A DNA stretch of 64,000 nt from Mastigias papua (lineage: Eukaryota; Cnidaria; Scyphozoa; Rhizostomeae; Mastigiidae), in contig OZ025269.1 of NCBI GenBank assembly GCA_964019165.1, positions 20,761,516 to 20,825,515 of the forward strand, in the 5' to 3' direction. Made by a program: the position numbers and the translations under genes. How positions within the stretch are numbered: position 1 is the stretch's first letter; each line of letters opens with the position of its first letter. The notes under the pieces were generated by a model that made no database searches, was not told the origin of the DNA, and saw nothing but the letters and a program-made list of their open reading frames with translations. This document shows positions 24,301-36,600 of this stretch, one piece after another.

Positions 24301-25686
24301 AACCAACAAATTTAATTAAACCTGAGACTCCTTCTTCATCTCCAAAAAGTTCAACCACATTTTCAATGGTTCAGAATAATGACACCCTCCCTAGTCAGAT
24401 TCTTGGAGCTAAGCTCCCTATTTCCCCACCAGTTCAACAACCATCAGTTTCAGTTGCACCTACAACGCACGAAAAAATACATGCTATCCCACCGCAGACA
24501 CACGAGCCTCCTGCAAAGATGCCCCGCAGGGACATGCGCTTAGATGAATCAGCTATTGCAAGGCACCAGCAAATGCGCTATTTGGAGTTATTGTCGCGTC
24601 TATTTCCAGAACAGAAACGTGGTGTAATTGAACTGATATTGAAAGGATGTAATGGTGACATCGTACAAGCTATCGAATGCATTCTTCCAAGCCATGAAAG
24701 AGCTGTCGCACAAATGTCTGTGATGCCTGGTCAGAGTTTTACATTGCCACCAGCCGCTGTGGAGGAATCCAATCGGCAACGGTTTAACAATAGTGAGAAG
24801 CACAATGTTCCGATGTCTGCGTTTATGCCATTTAGCACACACCACGGCCAACCACAACACACCAGTAGTCATGCTCAACATGGGTATTCCATGGTTTCAA
24901 TACCACCCTGTCCCCCAGGCTGCACGTGCCAAATGTCACAAAAATGCCCTTGTCCTGACTGTGTACCTTCCAATGCCTCAAAAATGCCACATTTGAAGAA
25001 ACATGAAGTAAATGGACCCCAAGATGTACATAGCCCATCTTCAGTAGCAACGACCTCCTTTTCAGACATTGGTGTCTCCCCAAAGGAGGCTCTAGGTAAG
25101 GAAAGCAACTTTGATTCTGTCTACTTGGGTACCAGGGCGATGTCACAGAAAATAGATGAATTTATCTAGAATTTCACAATAAAATGAACGCAATAGACTA
25201 GCAAGTTTAAAAACAAAGAAAAATAGATAAATAAAAATGTAATATGTATTTTGACAACTAAGAAAGTAGGAGATTTTGTAGGAATACATTACATTAAATA
25301 ATTGTGCAGCTTTGATTCAAATCAGTAAATGATCGTTGCATTCTATTTTTGTTTAAAATGTATATTGTCCTCTCTTGTTAAGATATCATGTTCTTTATGA
25401 ATTGTCCTTCTTAATGTTCATTCACTCATATAACGTATTGGAGTTTCCTTTTCTCTTGTACTTTGCATTTCTGCTTTCAGTGACACGTCATCCAAGCCAC
25501 AGTAATGGGCCTCATTCTCCACCATTAAAGAACGGGCAGCATAACAGAATGGTTGCGTATGTGCCAGTTTCTGCTCATGTTCCGGGACAAATGAGTGAAC
25601 CAGTTAAGATATGTGCTGGCTGTGGTGGCAAAATGAAGCTTGAAGATCAGAGATGCCCAACTTGTGAACCAGCAGACTCCAAGTAA
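18015..25686 (+). CDS. DMRT transcription factor with DM and DMA domains (DMRTA/Dmrt4-5-like)
   Basis: Nuclear DNA-binding regulator of the doublesex/mab-3 family, whose members act in sexual differentiation and neural patterning. Exons 18015-18369, 24085-25095 and 25481-25686 join in phase 1 to give 523 aa. The DM domain (residues 17-70) starts [10 protein letters not shown] and keeps all zinc ligands: C21, C24, H27, H36, C40, C45, C47, C50. It ends in the recognition-helix motif [17 protein letters not shown]. An Asp/Glu tract (124-137) opens exon 2. A DMA domain (about 284-319, [20 protein letters not shown] then [14 protein letters not shown]) places it in the DMRTA/DMRT3/93B class. Residues 394-411 form a cysteine cluster (C-x3-C-x-C-x5-C-x-C-x2-C). 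Residues 500-517 hold CxxC-x10-CxxC, resembling a zinc ribbon. The first in-frame ATG before the DM domain was chosen. Class is firm; subclass is inferred. Confidence 0.95.
20191..20269. repeat. 35-bp tandem duplication
   Basis: CTATCACCTAACACCTTGTG plus flank is present twice in tandem, with a partial third copy. It lies within DMRT intron 1. Confidence 0.85.
22461..23178. repeat. Minisatellite, 18/19-bp units
   Basis: About 38 copies of ACATGTTTCAGTGATATA (18 bp) or ACATGTTTCAGTGATAATA (19 bp), the two lengths interspersed, with a few point variants near both ends. It lies in DMRT intron 1. Confidence 0.97.
24085..25095 (+). CDS. DMRT exon 2 (acidic tract, DMA domain, Cys cluster)
   Basis: It begins after TGCTTTAG with GATGAAATGGTC (first G from exon 1) and ends CTCTAG before GTAAGG. 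It codes the acidic tract, a Ser/Pro-rich region, the DMA domain and the first cysteine cluster. If the donor is not used, the frame continues to a stop at 25167-25169, adding 24 residues, with a polyadenylation signal at 25178. A shorter isoform is therefore possible. Confidence 0.93.
25178..25183 (+). terminator. Polyadenylation signal for a possible short DMRT isoform
   Basis: AATAAA lies 9 bp after the stop reached by reading through the exon 2 donor. Use of this site would remove the C-terminal zinc-ribbon-like module. Confidence 0.35.
25481..25686 (+). CDS. DMRT exon 3 (C-terminal CxxC-CxxC module)
   Basis: It starts after a pyrimidine-rich tract and TTTCAG and codes 67 residues to TAA at 25684. 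The last 24 residues contain [20 protein letters not shown], which looks like a zinc ribbon. The phase matches exon 2, and amino-acid usage supports coding. Confidence 0.88.
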
Positions 25687-27417
25687 TTTGCGCATGCTTA
25701 TACTTAACTTTGCATGCAGCTTCTGGCCAATCCCGGTTAGAAATTTGTACCTTATGTTTCATAGATGTTCCAATGTCGGACTGTTAGCTTCATCAACAAT
25801 CAGACTTGGAAAATAGATCCAATAAACGAACTTGTTTCTTATGGAGAATGGAACCGAGCATTGTGAGCCATAGTTCCATGAGAATTGGGTAACGTGGTTG
25901 CATTGGACATTGCTCCTCTCAATTCATATAGCCATTGTCTAGTGTATCACCATTCAAATAATCATTCTCTAAACTTAAATTGTAGGAAAGTAGAAACTTT
26001 TAGCAATTGAATAATCAATAGATTCTTTTTGGTATCATCTTGTGGAGGAGAGATTTCGGGCAATAATCGAAAGATGTCATTACTTTTTCGTGGTAATATG
26101 AATTGCAATAACTAAAGTAAAGAAGAATAAATTCTTATTTCACCTTCCCCCGCCCCATCCCAGTTTAGATTATGTCTTGATGACTATGATTCACTGATTG
26201 TTCTCACTAGTGGTATTTATAGCAATTAAAATGCGATTAAATGAGACCATTTTCCTATTATTCTTTTCCATTCACATTTCACCTTGCTTTAGCCCATTTA
26301 CCTTAATATTCTGCTTTTTTAGATAATGTTATTCACCTTGTTGATGAGCTGAGTTGCTACAGTGCTATCTGTTTTGTTGGTGTATCGGATTTCCATGATG
26401 AGATCTTAAATGAATATATAGGGTCACTCCATTGCTGAAAAATCACTCCATATCCATTCAGCCGTGGTATAAGTTTAGACATTATGAATAAAATTCATAT
26501 ATGTTCCTCTAGTGATACAAACCCATGAATATTTGGCAACTTATCATTCATCTGTTGTATAAACCATCATTAGCAAATAGCCATATTTTGGGAAAATATT
26601 TTGGATAAGAATGGTTTTTATTGTTTAAGTTACACATTTGTTCTTTCATAATATCGCGTTCATGCTTTTCTCACTTACATGATACATATAGTTTTACATT
26701 ACGCAATGCTCATTTTTCCACGCATAACTTCATATCAACAACTACACGCACTTTTTGTCCGAATTTTCCGTATTTTATTGTGTATATATATATAAATATA
26801 TGTATTGATATTTTACATGCATTCGCTGTTGCATATTGTGTATTATCATCTCCTAGTTTTACTTTGTTCTTTTTTCATGCATATACAGGAACAAAAGTGT
26901 ATTTGCATCTCCACATAAATGTACACGGTTAGGGTAGTAATGATAAATTCAAATGTTAATTAGAAGTGTTGGTTATAGTGATTAAATATTGGCTAAAGTT
27001 CCCATGATTGTTTATCACAGATCTTTTAAAACTTGGAGTGACGGAATTGTGCCATGTGAATCTGAATGAGTAAATGTGAGATATCATAGCAATGTCCTCA
27101 TTTTAGGGAGGATTTCGAAGACCACACCACGCCACTACGCTATGGCAAACTTTGGTCACTCCCTACATGATATTTTGGTTACCACACCCTGTATGTCTCC
27201 AATGCCATAGGCATTACCTTCTGCTAAGTGGTGTAAAGCGTTCTTCCTGGCATACTATAAAGTGTTACAACAGGATATCATCAGACATTGTACGGAATAG
27301 AACTTTAAAGATTCAATGCTATTAAAAGTTGACCGCGCTTAGATACTATAATGAGACTGGGTCTTCTTTGAGCAATTAAATCACCCTCTCTGAATAAACA
27401 GTACATAGATATACTAT
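25687..27417. other. DMRT 3' UTR and intergenic DNA
   Basis: AATAAA occurs at 25821-25826 and again near 26125. Beyond that no gene is seen, apart from AT-rich sequence and a short TA tract near 26783. Confidence 0.45.
25821..25826 (+). terminator. Polyadenylation signal of DMRT
   Basis: AATAAA 135 bp after the stop codon of the three-exon DMRT gene. Confidence 0.45.
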
Positions 27418-27642
27418 CAGAATGGTTCCCAAACGTTACGAATTATTTCACATGGTGGTCCCCTTCACTATGATCTCTCGAAACGGGGTCCCCTGGAGGG
27501 ATAAATATATGCTATGATAGATGTACTTTCACTGAAAACAATAAAAAGCGGTCATAAAGGTTAATTAAACTACGAATTGAACAAACGAAGGCAACCTTCG
27601 CGGTCATGTGGGGGACCGCGGACACCAGTTTGAGAACATCTG
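27418..27642. mobile_element. hAT-like MITE
   Basis: 225 bp with terminal inverted repeats resembling the hAT-Charlie consensus. The left end is CAGAATGGTTCCCAAAC; the right end, reverse-complemented, is CAGATGTTCTCAAAC. GGTCCCC follows on both sides. A clean 8-bp target duplication is not visible. Confidence 0.65.
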
Positions 27643-28151
27643 TATTTGCATCTCAAAGAAACCTTAATGCAATTTTACGTGTAAGTTATCGGATCTTTCA
27701 TTCAAAATAGCCAATTAATTTAACGGAGAGATAGAGAGAGAAAGTACCACCATTGATCAGTGAGTACAATGTATTGTGGATTATTGGAGACGGGCGTTGT
27801 ACCACAATTCTGTTATGGAATAATAGTAATGATAATGAAAATATTTACAAAGGAATGCTTCAATCACTGAAAGTGCTTTTCATGAGGGTCCTCTAAGTAT
27901 GAAATGATGGAAAGAAGTTCGATAGAAGAATTACATCCATTGCAATAGGAAATTTCAATGCCTTATAATCTTATGAAAGCTTTATCATGCCCTTACTTGT
28001 CGTACAATTTCATCTTACATAATAGATGAGCCAAATTCGGTTAAAAATCCTTATGTGTAGTATTCATGATGGAGAATCATATGCATTACTTAGGATCAGT
28101 TAAACATGATTACTTATTTTGTGATTTCTATCATGAATCCCTGTGTTTTAT

Positions 28152-28402
28152 TATAAAGCTAACGAAAAGTGAAAGTGCGAGAAAATAACCGACCCGAGCG
28201 GGATTCGAACTCGCGACCCCTGACTTTGTACGTCGGTGCTCTACCAACTGAGCTATCGGGCCACGCTTCCAAATCGTTGCTCAAGGGTAGGTCATTTGCT
28301 CGCACCGCCCCTCTCTTAACCAATTTGCACAGGGGAGCCATCGCAGCTCCATCGCAATGTGCATTGGACCTGCTGTTGAGAGAGGACTGCTATAAAGCTA
28401 AC
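28152..28402 (-). mobile_element. tRNA-containing element flanked by 12-bp direct repeats
   Basis: TATAAAGCTAAC occurs at 28152-28163 and 28391-28402, exactly flanking 227 bp. This is a textbook target-site duplication for a retroposed insert. On the minus strand the insert consists of 128 bp of unrelated sequence, the 73-bp tRNA-like unit, then about 26 bp ending CGCACTTTCACTTTTC. The tail is shared with the fragment at 2870-2950, so the family is dispersed. Having the polymerase III-type unit in the 3' half rather than at the 5' end is unusual for a tRNA SINE. Confidence 0.75.
28190..28262 (-). tRNA. tRNA-like sequence, anticodon ACA position, probably SINE-derived
   Basis: It folds as a complete 73-nt cloverleaf. 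The acceptor pairs GGCCCGA with TCGGGTC (one G-U). The D stem is GCTC/GAGC, the anticodon stem CCGAC/GTCAG (one mismatch) with loop GTACAAA, and the T stem GCGAG/CCCGC (one A-C mismatch) with loop TTCGAAT. A box (TAGCTCAGTTGG) and B box (AGTTCGAATCC) are intact. The loop gives ACA, nominally cysteine, but animals use GCA for Cys. With the mismatches and flanking duplications, this points to a tRNA-derived repeat rather than a working tRNA gene. No CCA is encoded, as expected for a eukaryote. Confidence 0.6.
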
Positions 28403-29338
<936 letters not shown>

Positions 29339-29570
29339 TCTTCATTCGGCTAAGGGTAACAAAAGGTAAATATATTGTCGTGAGTGGCCTGCCAACATTG
29401 GACACTATATTATATCTCCAGTTCGGAATCGACATCATAATGCATCGATCAGACCACGCCTCTGTTAATCAATTAGGCCATCAAGGCACAAAACATACCA
29501 GTTTAGTCATACCATCAGTCCACTGAGAGGCCCTCAACGCATCTAGGGAATTCTCTACGTATCTATATCT

Positions 29571-29810
29571 AGGCACAAAACTAAGGCTATAGCCTTACTT
29601 TTTGGCCAAAATTGGCTCATTTTCATCACTTTTCAATCTGCAGTCAAACTCAACCAATTTGAATTTTAGTCATTTTTAGTCAAAATACCAAGGCTATAGC
29701 CTTACTTTTTGGCCAAATTTGGCTCAATTTCATCACTTTTCAATCTGCAGTCAAACTCAACCAATTTGAATTTTAGTCATTTTTAGGCAAACTACCAAGG
29801 CTATAGCCTC
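29571..29810. repeat. 107-bp satellite, left fragment (about two monomers)
   Basis: Two monomers of the satellite that resumes at 30662. They are separated from the main array by a LINE insertion. Confidence 0.9.
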
Positions 29811-30661
29811 GGTAAGCTAAGCTCTTTAGATATACATCGTTATGCTAGCAAAGCTTTCCTTATGCTTGCAAAGGATGCAGATTGTGGCCATTATAACTGG
29901 GTATCTCTTGCCCGTGACCTTAGGATACGCTATGACATACAGCATTCAGATACTCGTTCAGCCATTAAAACTAAGGTCATTAAGCACTTTCAGTCAGAAG
30001 TATTGAATAGATTAAATGAGCATATAACTGAAAATAGAAAACTAAATGTTTATGCCTCATTTAAAATAACTTATAAATTTGAATCCTATCTTGACTACAT
30101 ACAGGACTTTACTGTTAGAAGCACATTAGCAAAACTTAGGGTCAGTGCTCATAACCTCCAAATTGAAACAGGTCGCTTTAGCAAAATCAAAACTCCTAGA
30201 GACAAACGCTTTTGCCAATACTGCAAAACTCTGAATATTTTCACAGTTGAGGATGAAATTCACTTTGTCTTAGCTTGCCCCCTTTTTCAAGAGGAACGTC
30301 AAAGACTTTTAGAGGACATCTATAGAACATTCCCAACAACTACCTCCCTTAATGACTTCAATATGTATATGTGGCTAATGAGCCAAGAGGATTACAATGT
30401 AACCAGACGTTTGGCAGTCTTCTGCAAAACATCTTTGGATAGAAGATCAAACTTCTTATCCAATTATAGTAGACCATAATTACCGATCATTATATACCTT
30501 ACAACTATATTTAGCTTTTGTGAACATTAGATTAATTTCTTTTGTTACTGTTGTGTAGCTTTAAACATAGAGTATATTAGTTTTATACAATTAGCTGTGT
30601 AATTGTATGCAGTTAAGGGCCATCTCGGCCTATATACTTGAATTACAAAACAAAAAAAAAC
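29811..30661 (+). mobile_element. 5'-truncated LINE inserted in the satellite
   Basis: An open frame runs without stops from about 29811 to TAA at 30477-30479, over 205 residues. It matches the C-terminal region of non-LTR retrotransposon polyproteins: an RT thumb-like basic region, then a CxxC-H-C knuckle (FCQYC, DEIHFVLACPLF). A 3' UTR of about 180 bp ends in an A-rich tail (CAAAACAAAAAAAAACAAAA). Satellite sequence flanks both sides, and TAGCC(T) on both borders may be a short target duplication. There is no upstream RT core, so it is a dead-on-arrival copy, but the intact frame suggests recent insertion. Confidence 0.85.
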
Positions 30662-33600
30662 AAAATAGCCTTACTATTTGCCCAAAATTGGCTCATTTTC
30701 ATCACTTTTCAATCTGCAGTCAAACTCAACCAATTTGAATTTTAGTCATTTTTAGGCAAAATACCAAGGCTATAGCCTTACTTTTTGGCCAAAATTGGCT
30801 CATTTTCATCACTTTTCAATCTGCAGTCAAACTCAACCAATTTGAATTTTAGTCATTTTTAGGCAAAATACCAAGGCTATAGCCTTACCTTTTGGCCAAA
30901 ATTGGCTCATTTTCATCACTTTTCAATCTGCAGTCAAACTCAACCAATTTCAAGTTTAGTCATGTTTAGGCAAAATACCAAGGCTATAGCCTTACGTTTT
31001 GGCCAAAATTGGCTCATTTTCATCACTTTTCAATCTGCAGTCAAACTCAACCAATTTGAATTTTAGTCATTTTTAGGCAAAATACCAAGGCTATAGCCTT
31101 ACTTTTTGGCCAAAATTGGCTCATTTTCATCACTTGTCTATCTGCAGTCAAACTCAACCAATTTGAATTTTAGTCATTTTTAGGCAAAATACCAAGGCTA
31201 TAGCCCTACCTCCTGGCCAAAATTGGCTCATTTTCATCACTTTTCAATCTGCAGTCAAACTCAACCAATTTGAATTTTCGTCATTTTTAAGCAAAATACC
31301 AAGGCTATAGCCCTACCTCTTGGCCAAAATTGGCTCATTTTCATCACTTTTCAATCTGCAGTCAAACTCAACCAATTTGAATTTTAGTCATTTTTAGGCA
31401 AAATACCAAGGCTATAGCCTTACTTTTTGGCCAAAATTGGCTCATTTTCATCACTTTTCAATCTGCAGTCAAACTCAACCAATTTGAATTTTAGTCATTT
31501 TTAGGCAAAATACCAAGGCTATAGCCTTACTTTTTGGCCAAAATTGGCTCATTTTCATCACTTTTCAATCTGCAGTCAAACTCAACCAATTTGAATTTTA
31601 GTCATTTTTAGGCAAAATACCAAGGCTATAGCCCTACCTCCTGGCCAAAATTGGCTCATTTTCATCACTTTTCAATCTGCAGTCAAACTCAACCAATTTG
31701 AATTTTAGTCATTTTTAGGCAAAATACCAAGGCTATAGCCCTATCTCCTGGCCAAAATTGGCTCATTTTCATCACTTTTCAATCTGCAGTCAAACTCAAC
31801 CAATTTCAAGTTTAGTCATGTTTAGGCAAAATACCAAGGCTATAGCCTTACTTTTTGGCCAAAATTGGCTCATTTTCATCACTTTTCAATCTGCAGTCAA
31901 ACTCAACCAATTTGAATTTTAGTCATTTTTAGGCAAAATACCAAGGCTATAGCCTTACTTTTTGGCCAAAATTGGCTCATTTTCATCACTTTTCAATCTG
32001 CAGTCAAACTCAACCAATTTGAATTTTAGTCATTTTTAGGCAAAATACCAAGGCTATAGCCTTACTTTTTGGCCAAAATTGGCTCATTTTCATCACTTTT
32101 CAATCTGCAGTCAAACTCAACCAATTTGAATTTTAGTCATTTTTAGGCAAAATACCAAGGCTATAGCCTTACTTTTTGGCCAACATTGGCTCAGTTTCAT
32201 CACTTGTCTATCTGCAGTCAAACTCTACCAATTTGAATTTTAGTCATTTTTAGGCAAAATACCAAGGCTATAGCCTTACTTTTTGGCCAAAATTGGCTCA
32301 TTTTCATCACCTTTCAATCTGCAGTCAAACTCAACCAATTTGAATTTTCGTCATTTTTAAGCAAAATACCAAGGCTATAGCCTTACTTTTTGGCCAAAAT
32401 TGGCTCATTTTCATCACTTTCCAATCTGCAGTCAAACTCAACCAATTTGAATTTTAGTCATTTTTAGGCAAAATACCAAGGCTATAGCCTTACTTTTTGG
32501 CCAAAATTGGCTCAGTTTCATCACTTTTCAATCTGCAGTCAAACTCAACCAATTTGAATTTTAGTCATTTTTAGGCAAAATACCAAGGCTATAGCCCTAC
32601 CTCCTGGCCAAAATTGGCTCATTTTCATCACTTTTCAATCTGCAGTCAAACTCAACCAATTTGAATTTTAGTCATTTTTAGGCAAAATACCAAGGCTATA
32701 GCCCTACCTCCTGGCCAAAATTGGCTCATTTTCATCACTTTTCAATCTGCAGTCAAACTCAACCAATTTCAAGTTTAGTCATGTTTAGGCAAAATACCAA
32801 GGCTATAGCCTTACTTTTTGGCCAAAATTGGCTCATTTTCATCACTTTTCAATCTGCAGTCAAACTCAACCAATTTGAATTTTAGTCATTTTTAGGCAAA
32901 ATACCAAGGCTATAGCCTTACTTTTTGGCCAAAATTGGCTCATTTTCATCACTTTTCAATCTGCAGTCAAACTCAACCAATTTGAATTTTAGTCATTTTT
33001 AGGCAAAATACCAAGGCTATAGCCTTACTTTTTGGCCAAAATTGGCTCATTTTCATCACTTTTCAATCTGCAGTCAAACTCAACCAATTTGAATTTTAGT
33101 CATTTTTAGGCAAAATACCAAGGCTATAGCCTTACTTTTTGGCCAAAATTGGCTCAGTTTCATCACTTGTCTATCTGCAGTCAAACTCTACCAATTTGAA
33201 TTTTAGTCATTTTTAGGCAAAATACCAAGGCTATAGCCTTACTTTTTGGCCAAATTTGGCTCATTGTCATCACCTTTCAATCTGCAGTCAAACTCAACCA
33301 ATTTGAATTTTCGTCATTTTTAAGCAAAATACCAAGGCTATAGCCTTACTTTTTGGCCAAAATTGGCTCATTTTCATCACTTTCCAATCTGCAGTCAAAC
33401 TCAACCAATTTGAATTTTAGTCATTTTTAGGCAAAGTACCAAGGCTATAGCCTTACTTTTTGGCCAAAATTGGCTCATTTTCATCACTTTTCAATCTGCA
33501 GTCAAACTCAACCAATTTGAATTTTAGTCATTTTTAGGCAAAATACCAAGGCTATAGCCCTACCTCCTGGCCAAAATTGGCTCATTTTCATCACTTTTCA

Positions 33601-36600
33601 ATCTGCAGTCAAACTCAACCAATTTGAATTTTAGTCATTTTTAGGCAAAATACCAAGGCTATAGCCCTACCTCCTGGCCAAAATTGGCTCATTTTCATCA
33701 CTTTTCAATCTGCAGTCAAACTCAACCAATTTCAAGTTTAGTCATGTTTAGGCAAAATACCAAGGCTATAGCCTTACTTTTTGGCCAAAATTGGCTCATT
33801 TTCATCACTTTTCAATCTGCAGTCAAACTCAACCAATTTGAATTTTAGTCATTTTTAGGCAAAATACCAAGGCTATAGCCTTACTTTTTGGCCAAAATTG
33901 GCTCATTTTCATCACTTTTCAATCTGCAGTCAAACTCAACCAATTTGAATTTTAGTCATTTTTAGGCAAAATGCCAGGGCTATAGCCTTACTTTTTGGCC
34001 AAAATTGGCTCATTTTCATCACTTTTCAATCTGCAGTCAAACTCAACCAATTTGAATTTTAGTCATTTTTAGGCAAAATACCAAGGCTATAGCCTTACTT
34101 TTTGGCCAAAATTGGCTCATTTTCATCACTTTTCAATCTGCAGTCAAACTCAACCAATTTGAATTTTAGTCATTTTTAGGCAAAATACCAAGGCTATAGC
34201 CTTACTTTTTGGCCAAAATTGGCTCATTTTCATCACTTTTCAATCTGCAGTCAAACTCAACCAATTTGAATTTTAGTCATTTTTAGGCAAAATACCAAGG
34301 CTATAGCCCTACCTCCTGGCCAAAATTGGCTCATTTTCATCACTTTTCAATCTGCAGTCAAACTCAACCAATTTGAATTTTAGTCATTTTTAGGCAAAAT
34401 ACCAAGGCTATAGCCCTACCTCCTGGCCAAAATTGGCTCATTTTCATCACTTTTCAATCTGCAGTCAAACTCAACCAATTTGAATTTTAGTCATTTTTAG
34501 GCAAAATACCAAGGCTATAGCCCTACCTCCTGGCCAAAATTGGCTCATTTTCATCACTTTTCAATCTGCAGTCAAACTCAACCAATTTGAATTTTAGTCA
34601 TTTTTAGGCAAAATACCAAGGCTATAGCCCTACCTCCTGGCCAAAATTGGCTCATTTTCATCACTTTTCAATCTGCAGTCAAACTCAACCAATTTCAAGT
34701 TTAGTCATGTTTAGGCAAAATACCAAGGCTATAGCCTTACTTTTTGGCCAAAATTGGCTCATTTTCATCACTTTTCAATCTGCAGTCAAACTCAACCAAT
34801 TTGAATTTTAGTCATTTTTAGGCAAAATACCAAGGCTATAGCCTTACTTTTTGGCCAAAATTGGCTCATTTTCATCACTTTTCAATCTGCAGTCAAACTC
34901 AACCAATTTGAATTTTAGTCATTTTTAGGCAAAATGCCAGGGCTATAGCCTTACTTTTTGGCCAAAATTGGCTCATTTTCATCACTTTTCAATCTGCAGT
35001 CAAACTCAACCAATTTGAATTTTAGTCATTTTTAGGCAAAATACCAAGGCTATAGCCTTACTTTTTGGCCAAAATTGGCTCATTTTCATCACTTTTCAAT
35101 CTGCAGTCAAACTCAACCAATTTGAATTTTAGTCATTTTTAGGCAAAATACCAAGGCTATAGCCTTACTTTTTGGCCAAAATTGGCTCATTTTCATCACT
35201 TTTCAATCTGCAGTCAAACTCAACCAATTTGAATTTTAGTCATTTTTAGGCAAAATACCAAGGCTATAGCCCTACCTCCTGGCCAAAATTGGCTCATTTT
35301 CATCACTTTTCAATCTGCAGTCAAACTCAACCAATTTGAATTTTAGTCATTTTTAGGCAAAATACCAAGGCTATAGCCCTACCTCCTGGCCAAAATTGGC
35401 TCATTTTCATCACTTTTCAATCTGCAGTCAAACTCAACCAATTTCAAGTTTAGTCATGTTTAGGCAAAATACCAAGGCTATAGCCTTACTTTTTGGCCAA
35501 AATTGGCTCATTTTCATCACTTTTCAATCTGCAGTCAAACTCAACCAATTTGAATTTTAGTCATTTTTAGGCAAAATACCAAGGCTATAGCCTTACTTTT
35601 TGGCCAAAATTGGCTCATTTTCATCACTTTTCAATCTGCAGTCAAACTCAACCAATTTGAATTTTAGTCATTTTTAGGCAAAATGCCAGGGCTATAGCCT
35701 TACTTTTTGGCCAAAATTGGCTCATTTTCATCACTTTTCAATCTGCAGTCAAACTCAACCAATTTGAATTTTAGTCATTTTTAGGCAAAATACCAAGGCT
35801 ATAGCCTTACTTTTTGGCCAAAATTGGCTCATTTTCATCACTTTTCAATCTGCAGTCAAACTCAACCAATTTGAATTTTAGTCATTTTTAGGCAAAATAC
35901 CAAGGCTATAGCCTTACTTTTTGGCCAAAATTGGCTCATTTTCATCACTTTTCAATCTGCAGTCAAACTCAACCAATTTGAATTTTAGTCATTTTTAGGC
36001 AAAATACCAAGGCTATAGCCCTACCTCCTGGCCAAAATTGGCTCATTTTCATCACTTTTCAATCTGCAGTCAAACTCAACCAATTTGAATTTTAGTCATT
36101 TTTAGGCAAAATACCAAGGCTATAGCCCTACCTCCTGGCCAAAATTGGCTCATTTTCATCACTTTTCAATCTGCAGTCAAACTCAACCAATTTCAAGTTT
36201 AGTCATGTTTAGGCAAAATACCAAGGCTATAGCCTTACTTTTTGGCCAAAATTGGCTCATTTTCATCACTTTTCAATCTGCAGTCAAACTCAACCAATTT
36301 GAATTTTAGTCATTTTTAGGCAAAATACCAAGGCTATAGCCCTACCTCCTGGCCAAAATTGGCTCATTTTCATCACTTTTCAATCTGCAGTCAAACTCAA
36401 CCAATTTGAATTTTAGTCATTTTTAGGCAAAATACCAAGGCTATAGCCCTACCTCCTGGCCAAAATTGGCTCATTTTCATCACTTTTCAATCTGCAGTCA
36501 AACTCAACCAATTTCAAGTTTAGTCATGTTTAGGCAAAATACCAAGGCTATAGCCTTACTTTTTGGCCAAAATTGGCTCATTTTCATCACTTTTCAATCT

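Noticed and set aside
24600..25146. Antisense open frames over DMRT exon 2
   Set aside because: Shadows of the real plus-strand coding exon.
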